From Arabidopsis thaliana (lineage: Eukaryota; Streptophyta; Magnoliopsida; Brassicales; Brassicaceae), in NCBI RefSeq assembly GCF_000001735.4, contig NC_003076.8, positions 744,001 through 808,000 of the forward strand: a stretch of 64,000 nt of DNA, given 5' to 3'. The position numbers were made by a program, and so were the translations under genes. The notes under the pieces were generated by a model. That model was not told where the DNA came from and made no database searches. It worked only from the letters and a program-made list of their open reading frames with translations. Of this stretch, positions 1 to 10,200 are shown in pieces. Position 1 is the first letter of the stretch, and each line of letters begins with the position of its first letter.

Positions 1-16
1 AGTTGATGAGTCAAAT

Positions 17-118
17 GAGTTGATGAGTCAATTGGTTTGATGAGTAAAATGAGTTGATGAGTCAATTGGTTTGATGAGTAAAATGAGTTGATGAGTCAAT
101 TGGTTTGATGAGTAAAAT
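17..118. repeat. 34-bp tandem repeat, three copies
   Basis: A 34-bp unit beginning GAGTTGATGAGTCAATTGG starts at 17, 51 and 85 with essentially no divergence between copies. A partial copy lies at 2-16. It continues into TGAGTTGGGT-type sequence that reappears, inverted and direct, at 1000-1140. This suggests that both are parts of one larger repetitive element whose left end is outside the window. No coding function is apparent. Confidence 0.9.
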
Positions 119-312
119 GAGTTGGGTTGTAATGGTTAATGGTTTCAATGGTTTACCCAATTAACCCATCAAGTTTTGTAAAATTGAATTAAACCAACTA
201 AAATCTCTAAACCAATGCCAATTTAAGTTTAACCAACACAACTAAACCGATTTAATAAAATTAATATTTTTCTAAATTTCTTAAATATACAAGCGATGAA
301 ATTGAGAAAAAA

Positions 313-893
313 GTAAACTCGTAATTTTCCACCAAAAAACATAAACCCGTGATTTTCCTGCCAAAAATTTAAACCCGTGATTTTTCCCCCAAAAACGTAA
401 CCCGAGATTTTTCTGCCAAAAATATAAACCCGTGATTTTTCTGTCAAAAACTTAAACCCGTGATTTTCCCGCCAAAAACGTAAACCCGAGATTTTTCCGC
501 CAAAAACGTAAATCCATAATTTTTCCGCCAAAAACGTAAACTCATAATTTTCCCGCCAAAAAACATAAACCCGTAATTTTCCCGCCAAAAACGTAAACCC
601 ATGATTTTTCCGCCAAAAACGTAAACCCGTGATTTTCCCGCCAAAAACGTAAATCCGTGATTTTCCCGCCAAAAACGTAAACCTAAGATTTTCCCGCCAA
701 AAACGTAAACTCGTAATTTTCCCGCCAAAAACGTAAATCTTTTAAACACCGTGATTTTCCCGCCAAAAATGTAAATCCGTGATTTTCCCGCCAAAAACGT
801 AAACCCGAGATTTTCCCGCCAAAAATGTAAACCCGTAATTTTCCGCCAAAAACGTAAACCCGTGATTTTCCCGCCAAAAACGTAAATCCGTAA
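313..893. repeat. 28-bp minisatellite rich in E2F-type motifs
   Basis: About 21 degenerate copies of a 28-bp unit, of the form CGTAAACCCGTGATTTTCCC followed by GCCAAAAA, run head to tail. One irregular spacer sits near 738-750. Because 28 is not a multiple of 3, three successive units read as one 28-residue protein repeat, and long open frames appear on the minus strand; I regard these as a by-product. At least 11 units contain TTTTCCCGCC, which matches the E2F consensus TTTSSCGC. Four more carry the weaker TTTTTCCGCC or a close variant. The array lies about 1 kb upstream of the JKD start codon. E2F sites amplified by transposons are known in Brassicaceae; activity here is inference. Confidence 0.9.
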
Positions 894-1029
894 AAAGTGG
901 AATCCGTAAATATCCTAAGTTTGATGATAATGAATTAATAATGATAATTATTTATTATTGTTTTATAATAGTAATTAATTAAATTATTATTTAAATGGGT
1001 TAATCCATTTAACAACTCAACCCATCAAA

Positions 1030-1097
1030 TTAAATGAGTTATGGGTTGACCTAACCCATTTAACAAAATGAGTTGGGTCAACCCATAACTCATTTAA
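1030..1097. repeat. 22-bp perfect inverted repeat
   Basis: The sequence at 1030-1051 (core AAATGAGTTATGGGTTGACC) is the exact reverse complement of 1076-1097, separated by a 24-base loop. The loop is itself partly self-complementary. Downstream, 1105-1160 carries more TGAGTTGGGT sequence and ends in ACCCATTTTAACACCCCTAA. That ending resembles the terminus of many plant non-autonomous DNA transposons. It probably forms the right end of the element that also holds the two tandem arrays. Confidence 0.75.
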
Positions 1098-1160
1098 CCC
1101 TAAACTCATTTGATTATGAGTTGAGTTGAGTTGGGTTACCCATTTTAACACCCCTAATTA

Positions 1161-1848
1161 ACATACACTAATTGATGATATATATTTTTCAAATAACAAT
1201 ATCATCTAAAATATAATTTAGATTACATCCCTTAAATATTTATACCTTCTCCCAACTTATAAACACACCATAGATGTACACATGCACGTGTGTCTATCTA
1301 AACTGCAAGAAAGGAAGAGACTGGCCTTTTCGAAGAAAATAATTATTTACAAAAAATCACTTTCCCTTTTAGAAAATAATTTACTAGTCGACTACAAAAA
1401 AAAGGGTAGATCTCTATATGTACATCTCCCAGATCTCTCAACATTATTTATACAATTTTTTCTTTTATTCCTGCAAGAGTTTTTTTTTGTTTATAACAAC
1501 AAATCCTCTTTCAATATAATCTTTATATATACGTATACTTTCGTGCCTTGAAATTTTCTTCCTCATCTTCTTTGGTCTTTTCTTGTCATTTGGCATAACC
1601 AAAGAGTCAAGCACATTCAAACATTCTCAAGCCCTAAAACCCAAAAAAAACTTATATGCTCTTGTTCTTGTTCTTCTTCTCCCCTCAGCATATTAAACCC
1701 TAATTAACTATCTCTTTTGTTTGTATACTGTTATAAACCTCCTGATCATCTTCTTGTTTTCTTGCAAGATTTTATAAAAAAAAAACAAAACCCAGCTGTT
1801 CTTGTTCTTGTTCTTTAGCTCCGATCCGTTTTAAATTAAAACACAGAT
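1161..1848. other. JKD promoter and leader
   Basis: This stretch is AT-rich with pyrimidine-rich runs from about 1550 to 1840, as expected for a plant promoter passing into a 5' leader. An 89-codon open frame at 1282-1551 has no recognisable domain and lies where a leader or promoter is expected, so I do not call it. I saw no other gene. Confidence 0.5.
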
Positions 1849-4678
1849 ATGCAGATGATTCCAGGAGATCCATTTTCTATTTCATCCTCCATGGGAGGGT
1901 TTGTTCATCAAGAAACACACCTTCATCATCTTCAGCAGCAGATCCCTGACCTTAACCCTAATTCTAACCCTAACCCAAATGCGAAACCAAACTCTTCATC
2001 AGCCAAGAAGAAGAGAAATCAACCTGGCACTCCAGGTATAACTCATTCCACACCATAATATACTCACATGTATACCCAAATCTATGTGCATGTGTGTGAG
2101 TCATAGATACTTGTATGTCTATATTTCTACATATACATAAGACGTAGAAAGCAGCTCCATATATTTGCAGATCTGTTTTCTGATGAAAATAACATCTCCA
2201 TATATATTATTTGCTGAAATAATCACAAACTCAGTATTCACATATGCATATACATCCCTCTCTATATTTCTTATATGTATATTTCCTCCTTTTACTGTAT
2301 CCGGATGGTCATGTTACATATTTGTTTATTTATAATCTCTACAACATATTTGGAGCCATTAGATCAAAATATGCGTTGATATATCATATTTAAACATAAA
2401 TATGGACAGATCCAGATGCTGATGTCATCGCTCTATCGCCAACAACACTCATGGCAACAAACAGATTCGTGTGCGAGATCTGCAACAAAGGGTTTCAAAG
2501 GGACCAGAATTTACAACTACATCGCCGTGGCCACAACCTTCCATGGAAGCTAAAGCAACGGTCCAAACAAGAAGTGATAAAGAAGAAAGTATACATATGT
2601 CCTATCAAGACTTGTGTACACCATGATGCCTCCAGGGCCCTTGGAGACCTCACTGGGATCAAGAAACACTACAGCCGCAAACACGGTGAAAAGAAGTGGA
2701 AGTGTGAAAAGTGTTCTAAGAAATACGCTGTTCAGTCTGATTGGAAGGCACATGCGAAAACTTGTGGTACTCGTGAGTATAAATGTGACTGTGGCACGTT
2801 GTTCTCCAGGTAATATTTACTAACGAGATTAACAGTTGGTATTGGTTAATGTATAAGTTGAGTTTTTTTCTACATGAAGTATTAGAACTCGGTATTCTAT
2901 TCATATATAGCAATATCGGATGAAAGCAATGCAAAACAATTCATGTGACAGTGTTAGAACCTAAAAGAATTGTGTAAAAAACTCAAACAGATATAGGTGT
3001 ATATATCAAGTGTCGGCATGCATGAATGTGTGTGCAATGTCTTGTGATTTGTTATATCTGTTGCGAAAGTTGGAATAGAGCAGAGCATTAATTGAAGACA
3101 TTCTGACTTATGGGAGCAATTTCTATTTATTTTTGTTTAAGATTTTGAAATAATAGCTGCATACTTTATGAGTATATGATATTCGATGAGATTTTGATGG
3201 CATGAGCATCTATTCATTTTGTGTGGTTGTATGTGTACATGTCTATTTGGCTTCATTCTTTTCTTCTATTCACACCATATGGCAAGAAACTAGATATCAT
3301 GCATATATTTTGTCAACAAACACATACACACACATGCATATATATTATATATATATATATATATATAAGTTCTATGTTTTTGTATATAGTAACAATTAAG
3401 GTTTTTGTGCTTTTTTTTTTTCTTTTTTTTTCTAGTTTTATGTTTATTTCTGTCTTCATGTCGCGAGTTTGCATAGGAGAAATAAATGCTTACTCCGGCC
3501 AAGAATGTTTTTGTTTTGCAAATGATTTCAAATTCAATGCTCTATTGAATAATAATCAATGCAGTTGTCTCACTCTTAAAATAATTATGTCTTTATTTTT
3601 ATTATTTATTATCTAATAAATAATCGATCTCTGTTTTATAGGAAAGATAGTTTCATCACACATAGAGCGTTCTGCGACGCATTAACTGAGGAAGGAGCGA
3701 GGATGAGTTCACTTAGTAACAACAATCCGGTGATCTCTACGACGAATCTGAATTTTGGAAATGAGTCAAATGTTATGAATAATCCAAATCTTCCTCATGG
3801 ATTTGTACACCGAGGAGTTCATCATCCCGACATTAATGCTGCTATCTCTCAATTCGGTCTAGGGTTTGGACATGACCTAAGTGCAATGCATGCGCAAGGT
3901 ACATCACATACCAATCCTCTTTCTAAATTAGTTATTCATATATATGAAATATTTTTTTTTTTTGATGAATATGTTATAATACTATTATCAATTCAATTGC
4001 GTTAATTTAGGTCTATCCGAGATGGTTCAAATGGCCTCCACCGGCAACCACCACCTCTTCCCGTCGTCATCATCATCCCTCCCTGATTTCTCCGGCCACC
4101 ACCAATTCCAAATTCCAATGACTTCCACAAACCCTAGTCTCACCTTATCATCATCCTCAACATCACAACAAACCTCAGCTTCACTACAACACCAAACCCT
4201 AAAAGACTCATCTTTCTCACCACTCTTCTCCTCTTCCTCCGAAAACAAACAAAACAAGCCTCTCTCTCCAATGTCTGCCACAGCTCTCTTACAAAAAGCT
4301 GCACAAATGGGCTCTACTAGAAGCAATTCCTCCACCGCTCCGTCATTCTTCGCCGGCCCAACAATGACATCCTCCTCGGCCACCGCTTCTCCTCCTCCTA
4401 GATCGTCTTCTCCAATGATGATCCAACAACAACTAAACAACTTCAACACCAATGTCTTAAGAGAGAATCATAATCGTGCTCCTCCTCCTCTTAGTGGTGT
4501 CTCCACTAGTAGTGTGGATAATAATCCCTTTCAATCGAACCGATCGGGTCTAAACCCGGCTCAACAGATGGGTCTAACCCGGGATTTTCTTGGAGTGAGC
4601 AACGAGCATCACCCTCACCAAACGGGTCGTCGTCCGTTTTTGCCTCAAGAACTCGCAAGGTTTGCTCCATTGGGTTGA
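1849..4678 (+). CDS. JKD: C2H2 zinc-finger transcription factor JACKDAW (INDETERMINATE-domain family)
   Basis: Nuclear DNA-binding protein. In the root JKD is known to work with SHORT-ROOT, SCARECROW and MAGPIE in ground-tissue patterning. Coding exons are 1849-2035, 2410-2809, 3642-3898 and 4011-4678, giving 503 residues, the known JKD length. The ID domain holds four fingers. The first has C84, C87, H100 and H104. The second starts at YICPIKTC, the third is WKCEKCSKKY and the fourth begins YKCDCGTLFSR, interrupted by intron 2 directly after the S-R codon. A basic KKKR stretch near residue 55 is a likely nuclear signal. The C-terminal exon is rich in Ser, Gln, Asn and Pro, typical of family activation regions, and ends in a TRDFLGV-type motif. 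Upstream lies the E2F-motif minisatellite. Confidence 0.96.
3317..3367. repeat. CA/TA microsatellite in JKD intron 2
   Basis: An imperfect CA-rich run passes into about ten TA units inside the long second intron of JKD. It is a simple-sequence repeat likely to vary in length between accessions. No function is inferred. Confidence 0.85.
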
Positions 4679-6041
4679 TTATGTGTTTAATTAGGTACTG
4701 TGTGGGGGGGACAAGATTTTGGGTTTAATTAGGATTGGAAGTTCCTTTGAGGAGACAAGTCTAATTAAGAACCGTACCCCCTTGTGAAGCGGTCGGAATG
4801 TGGGGACAAAGGTTGACAAGACATCATCATATCAATTTACATTGAATGTTATGTACTTTTTTACTATGTTTATGATTATCGCAATTCACATAATATATAC
4901 CACCATGACATGCATGGATATGTATTTCCGACATTGTCGTTTTGTAAATGTTGTTTATTTTTTCTCGTTCTTGTAATGACATTCAAAAAATTGGTAAATC
5001 TTCAGGCTTTTCCAAGTTTGTTAACGAAGACATTGCTTAAATCGAATATTGTGATATATATGTTCAATTCTCTAAAATCCATGGTTTTCTGTTTTAGACA
5101 CTTCTTTGATTCTATTGTGATGCGATCACTACACTTATACAGTTATATTCTAAATTTAGATATGTTGACAATAACCCTACAAAACGTTCCCCAAGAACAG
5201 CTCAAAGCCTCAAAGAAAGTCGCTTCAAAAGTTTTAAAACAAAAGTAAACTCATTTTATAACCAACATTATGCGTTCATATATAACTGTTTTCTTTAATA
5301 AAATACAAAATTCTTACATAAAGTATAATTGAAACTGAACCACCTTGTTGAAACTTCCTTTCAAGAGAACTCAAGTTCTCGAGGTGTGTGTCAATGTAAC
5401 CTTTTGGATTCTGCGTAAATTAAAATATTTTTAACTGATACTCTTTTCAGTAGACTGATAGGCTTGTGCTTGTCTTTATTTTGACTTATCTCTAACCCCA
5501 CACATACAATAGTATAACTAAATAGCTAGTATTATTTTCCTAGAAAATATGAAATCTGTCGTCTTGTGGATCCATGCGTTATTCGTTTTTCATTGTCAAA
5601 CACTAAAAGATTTAGTATGTATTTATGTTATTTGCTTCCCCCCACCAATGGTAAATCCTATTATAAGTGCCACTAATAGGATTATTTAAATTTAAATTTT
5701 GATGCATGTCAAAATCAAAATCACAAAACAGAGTAATATTTATTTTACATAACATATTATTCTTTCCAAAATCTGAAGCAAAAAAAAAATTAGATGCAAG
5801 TTTTGTGATACTGATCCGGTTAATTACACTTCCAACATTTTGGGCCCATCAAGTATTCTGTTAGGCCCATATTTATCTTTCAGTTATAAGGTTGGCCTTT
5901 AAGGCTTCAATTCTAATAGGCCCAAGAATCGCAGTTATCTTACGTGGCAGAGTAAGAGCCAGCGTGGAATAGTTAGTCATACGTGTTTAATTATCATTGG
6001 TTACTATTTACGAAATTGAAATTTACTTAAAACAAGTTCCA
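4679..6041. other. JKD 3' region and P58IPK distal promoter
   Basis: The first few hundred bases after the JKD stop are a probable 3' UTR. From about 4900 to 5800 the DNA is AT-rich and I recognise no gene; a 112-codon open frame at 4910-5248 has no domain. Three GGCCCA-type site II motifs occur at 5841-5848 (TGGGCCCA), near 5863-5869 and near 5918-5924. They are typical of promoters of housekeeping genes and probably belong to P58IPK. Confidence 0.55.
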
Positions 6042-6060
6042 CGTGGGTCATAACGATTGG
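6042..6060 (-). promoter_or_regulatory. Perfect ER stress response element (ERSE-I) upstream of P58IPK
   Basis: Reading the plus strand, CGTGG (6042-6046), nine bases, then ATTGG (6056-6060) is the exact reverse complement of the ERSE-I consensus CCAAT-N9-CCACG. The CGTGG half lies inside a CCACGTGG palindrome. The element is about 225 bp upstream of the P58IPK start codon. In plants this motif is bound by bZIP28 and NF-Y during the unfolded protein response. The match is seen directly; function is inferred from motif and gene identity. Confidence 0.8.
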
Positions 6061-6285
6061 ATAGAACAACGTGTTGTTATAACTAGTTACACTTAAAACA
6101 TGCAAATCAAAATAAAAAAAAGGCTTCGAATTCGATCGAAGAACGATAATTCGAAACACACAAATTTGCTTGAATCAAAGACTCTTCTTCTTCGTTCGTT
6201 CGTTTCAGTGATTCCAAAGATTCCAAATTTGTCGGTGTAATCTTCGTTGTATTCAGAGGTGTATGTATATGTATTGAAATCGAGA

Positions 6286-8671
6286 ATGGATCTGTTCCGA
6301 GTTTGGTCAGGGATGGATTTCTTAGCTTGGAGAGGAATGGCTTACACACTTCTTCTTCTCAACTTCGTCTTTGCTTGCCAACTTCTTCTTCTCCAACCTC
6401 TCGTTTCCGCTCTAGGTATATTTTATTCTCTTTGATTTTCCTATCTTCGCTTCGTTTTCCCCTGGTGAGATTGATGTTTGTTGTTTAGCTGATTTGGGAA
6501 TCTTAGGGCTTAGAAATTTGCTCTAAATGGCGAATTGCTTCTGTACTTTTCGAAAGTTTTCTCCTTTTCGTGTTGGGCTTGTCGCAAATTGAGGTTCCCT
6601 GTGATGGTATTGAAATCGAATTTAGGACTCTGTTTTTGCTGCTCCACATTATGAATTGATCTAATTTGGATACTAGGTTATGAGAGTAATGCATCTTTGT
6701 ATACTCGTTGAGTGTTAGCGTTGCTGTTTATTTTGGTACAGATGGTCAATCGGTAGATGCTGCTGAGTTATTCGAGAGAGCTTCACAAAGTATCAAGGTT
6801 AAGCGTTATAGTGATGCCCTCGATGATCTGAATGCAGCCATTGAAGCAGACCCTGCGCTTTCAGAAGCTTATTTTAAGCGTGCCTCTGTGCTTCGTCATT
6901 TTTGCAGGTATAGGAATGAGCTAAAGGTCCTGTCGGTTTGCATTTTTATTCTTATAAGGCGTTAAGCCAGAAGTTGATTTCTCTTCTATTTCTCTGTGTT
7001 ATATAGATACGAAGACTCTGAGAATAGTTACCAGAAATATCTGGAATTCAAATCAGGAGATTCGAATGCTGAGAAAGAACTCTCTCAGCTTCATCAAGCT
7101 AAGAGTGCTTTGGAGACTGCCTCGACTCTGTATGAATCAAAGGATATTGCGAAAGCTCTTGAATTTGTTGATAAAGTTGTTCTTGTCTTCTCTCCAGCTT
7201 GCTCTAAGGTTCTCTTCTTGATTGCTATTTGCAGTATATCTTTGGACTCTCTGATCATGCAGTTTCTTATTATTTACATTGTTTTTTCACTTCAGGCAAA
7301 GCTTCTCAAAGTGAAGCTCCTTATGGTGTCTAAAGACTACTCAGGTGCAATTTCTGAGACTGGTTATATTCTCAAGGAAGATGAAAATAACCTCGAGGCG
7401 TTGCTCCTTCGTGGCCGTGCCTACTACTATTTGGCGGATCATGATATCGCCCAAAGGTTTGGTCTAACTTCAACCTTATTTTCAATCAGAGAGAGTTTGG
7501 GGTCCAAAACAGATATACTTAAGTAAACTTTCTGTTTCAGGCATTACCAAAAAGGGCTTCGTCTTGATCCGGAACACAGTGAACTGAAGAAAGCATACTT
7601 CGGATTGAAAAAACTGCTCAAGAAAACAAAAAGCGTGAGTTCTGCAAACCTCTTTGTCTTCTTTTAACACTGAGCTTTAGCTGCCAATTTCTTGTGTTGA
7701 AAACATGTGCTCTATTGCAGGCAGAAGATAATGCAAACAAAGGAAAGTTGCGAGTTTCAGCAGAGGAATATAAAGAAGCTATTGCTCTGGACCCTGAACA
7801 CACGGCAAATAACGTTCATCTCTATCTTGGACTATGCAAGGTCTCAGTCAGGCTCGGCCGTGGAAAAGACGGCTTAAATAGCTGTAATGAAGCACTTAAC
7901 ATCGATGCAGAACTGATTGAAGCTTTACATCAGGTTCAAATCATCAAGTGTTAAATCATAACATTCATAACTATTTTAACCAACAGGGTTCTGATTACTA
8001 CTTCATCAGAGAGGAGAAGCTAAACTGTTGCTTGAAGATTGGGAAGGAGCTGTGGAGGATTTAAAGCAAGCTGCTCAAAACTCTCAGGTTGGTGAAAGAT
8101 TAGTGTTCAGTGTTTCTGATATCTAAAATGTAGCTTAGATCTTGACTCAACTAAAACACACATCTAATTGTAGGACATGGAAATTCATGAATCACTTGGT
8201 AAAGCAGAGAAAGCACTGAAGATGAGCAAACGAAAAGATTGGTATAAGATTCTTGGAATTTCCAGAACCGCCTCTATCTCAGAAATCAAAAAAGCTTACA
8301 AGAAGCTTGCTCTTCAATGGCATCCCGATAAAAACGTAGGCAATAGAGAAGAAGCTGAGAACAAATTCCGAGAAATCGCTGCAGCTTATGAGGTTCAACA
8401 AAATTCCACATCACTCTTTCATATTCACACACATGGTCATGGTCTCTCTCATTCTCTTGACATTTTAACCTTTTAATTTTACCAGATTCTTGGAGATGAC
8501 GATAAGCGGGCGAGATTTGACAGAGGAGAGGATCTTGAAGATATGGGTGGAGGCGGCGGTGGAGGATATAATCCGTTCCATGGTGGTGGTGGTGGTGGAC
8601 AACAATACACTTTCCATTTCGAGGGTGGTTTTCCTGGTGGTGGTGGCGGTTTTGGTGGTTTCGGTTTCTAA
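6286..8671 (+). CDS. P58IPK: ER co-chaperone P58IPK (TPR repeats plus J domain)
   Basis: ER-luminal DnaJ protein, the DNAJC3 counterpart, which recruits client proteins to the Hsp70 BiP. It is also known as a host factor for plant virus infection. Nine coding exons (6286-6415, 6742-6907, 7007-7208, 7296-7456, 7541-7634, 7721-7933, 8010-8087, 8174-8392, 8486-8671) give 482 residues. Residues about 19-42 are a hydrophobic signal or anchor segment. Residues about 45-345 are tetratricopeptide repeats, for example around [17 protein letters not shown] and [10 protein letters not shown]. The J domain begins near residue 370 with the diagnostic HPD at 398-400. A Gly-rich tail follows. I saw no KDEL-type signal at the C terminus. 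The promoter carries a perfect ERSE-I at 6042-6060. Confidence 0.96.
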
Positions 8672-8897
8672 CTTGAACAACATGATGGAATCATGTAACT
8701 TAAGACTAATCTTTTCAAATTATACTCAATATCACATTTTCCTTTCTTTCATCAAAAAAAGTTGTGTGCAATCTTAATCAAAACAATCACACGTAATAAC
8801 ACATCTATAAAACAATCTCAAAGTACAACAAAAACTTAAAGCTCTCGTTATTCTTAAAATTCCAAATGTGGAGACTCAAGAAAAGCTCTCTCTCGAG

Positions 8898-9638
8898 TTA
8901 TATCCACAGAGAAGAAGAAGCAGCAATGGCTGCAACGGTAGTGATTCTGATCCCAAACCCGAATCCAGTCCTCTCTGCATCAGATGAATCAGTAGAATCT
9001 CCTCCATCATCGCCACCGGAAGCTGAGCCTTTTGAAACAGAGCCGCCTTTCTCAGGGGCCGGAGCAGGAGCCACGCTTGATCCAAACATGGCTAATGGCA
9101 GCAAAACTTGATCAACCTGATAAACGGCCAGCTGCTTATCGCTGTAGACAGAGTTAGCCACGGTGGCGCTGACAACTCCAGTGGTGATGTTAACTTGGTT
9201 ACCGGAGCTAGTGATGTTAAGAGGGAATTTACCGTTTTGGCCATCTCCAGCTTGCGTGCGTAAAGGGTTACTAACGGTTTGAAACTGAGGCATGGTTATG
9301 AGTGTAGGTAAGACATGGAACTGAACAAGCTGAACTTTTTGTTGGTCAGACAATGAGTTTAAGGTTCCGGATTTGAGGCTGTTGAAGGCGTTATCAGTCG
9401 GGGCAAACACGGTTAAGCCATTACTCGAGGAAGAATTGAGCTGAGTGTTGATTTGGTCTGAGGCTTGAGTGCTTTTAAGAAGTCTTATGAACAATGTGAA
9501 TTGACCAGCCTTTTCTAGGATTGCGGTTATGTTCGTTGGACCTGAAGGGCCTGGAGCTGGAGCCTGACCATAAGTAGTGGCTATAACGAGGAAGAAGATG
9601 AAGAGATTAGAGAAAATGAATGTTCTTGAAGTAGCCAT
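8898..9638 (-). CDS. FLA11: Fasciclin-like arabinogalactan protein FLA11
   Basis: Cell-surface glycoprotein of stems that contributes to secondary wall cellulose deposition and stem strength. It is a single exon of 246 residues, the known FLA11 length. Residues 1-24 form a signal peptide ending TTYG, followed by an APAPGPS arabinogalactan motif. One fasciclin domain spans about residues 34-178, with the H1 motif near NGLTVFAPTDNAF and a YH-equivalent HVLPTLI segment. Several N-X-T/S sites are present (NIT, NSS). A second Ala-Pro cluster precedes a Ser/Asp-rich spacer and a hydrophobic C terminus typical of GPI anchoring. An open frame extends 71 codons upstream to 9851, but it crosses the TATA box, so the ATG at 9638 is the start. 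It converges with P58IPK (226 bp between stops). Confidence 0.95.
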   Translation of the reverse strand: MATSRTFIFSNLFIFFLVIATTYGQAPAPGPSGPTNITAILEKAGQFTLFIRLLKSTQASDQINTQLNSSSSNGLTVFAPTDNAFNSLKSGTLNSLSDQQKVQLVQFHVLPTLITMPQFQTVSNPLRTQAGDGQNGKFPLNITSSGNQVNITTGVVSATVANSVYSDKQLAVYQVDQVLLPLAMFGSSVAPAPAPEKGGSVSKGSASGGDDGGDSTDSSDAERTGFGFGIRITTVAAIAASSSLWI

Positions 9639-9682
9639 TGTTGTAGTTGTTGTGTGTGTATGTTGAGATGTTTTGGGGTTTG

Positions 9683-9689
9683 TTATATA
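9683..9689 (-). promoter_or_regulatory. TATA box of FLA11
   Basis: TATATAA on the minus strand lies 45 bases upstream of the FLA11 start codon. It implies a very short leader. This is the main reason for rejecting the longer upstream open frame. Confidence 0.7.
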
Positions 9690-10200
9690 GAGAGAGATGT
9701 AGTTTGGTGAAGAGTAGGATTCTCTTACTAGTGTGAAGATTATTACTAGGTAACTAAATGAGATTCTATCAACTAAGTCATTAGAGATTGGAAATGTTTC
9801 TTTTAGGTTTAATAAAGTTTGTTTGAATTGAGAAAGAGAGAGGAGAGACATTGCTTTGAAGGGAGAGTTTGGGTGGGTGAGGATTGAAAATGAAAAATGA
9901 ACTGAAAAAGGTGTTATAGTGACCTGTCAAAAAAGCTGTGAAGAAGTGTTATCCAAGAAATATGGATTGCTAATCATACTACTGTTCATTATGATTTTAT
10001 GTGTCATGTGTGTGCCTATCATCATTCCTTATATTTTAGTTGGCAAAAAAAAAAAGACTTGGAAGTATTGAAAACCAAATCTGATCTCAACCTAGACAAG
10101 TCGATTAAAGCTAAACCGAAAACCGAATCCCGACCGGTTAATTGAAAACCGATCCAACCCTTTAGGGACTCTAGCTTCACTCAAAAGATCTACGCTGCTG
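9690..10200. other. FLA11 promoter and 3' region of the RING-CH gene
   Basis: The part next to FLA11 is its promoter. The part from about 10080 to 10200 is the probable 3' UTR of the minus-strand RING-CH gene. I saw no gene here. A purine-rich tract near 10044-10052 is a simple A run. Confidence 0.5.

Noticed and set aside
229-877. Long minus-strand open frames with FWRENHGFTFLAG-type protein repeats
   Set aside because: They arise because a 28-base unit lacking stops reads through in all three frames. They have no promoter and no known family.
313-893. CRISPR-like array of 28-base repeats
   Set aside because: Units are head to tail with no spacers, are degenerate, and lie in plant DNA.
1282-1551. 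89-codon frame upstream of JKD
   Set aside because: Low-complexity Phe/Leu/Lys content, no domain, and located in the JKD promoter or leader.
8898-9851. Longer FLA11 start giving 317 residues
   Set aside because: The added 71 codons cross the TATA box and lack signal-peptide character; the 246-residue form has a proper signal peptide.
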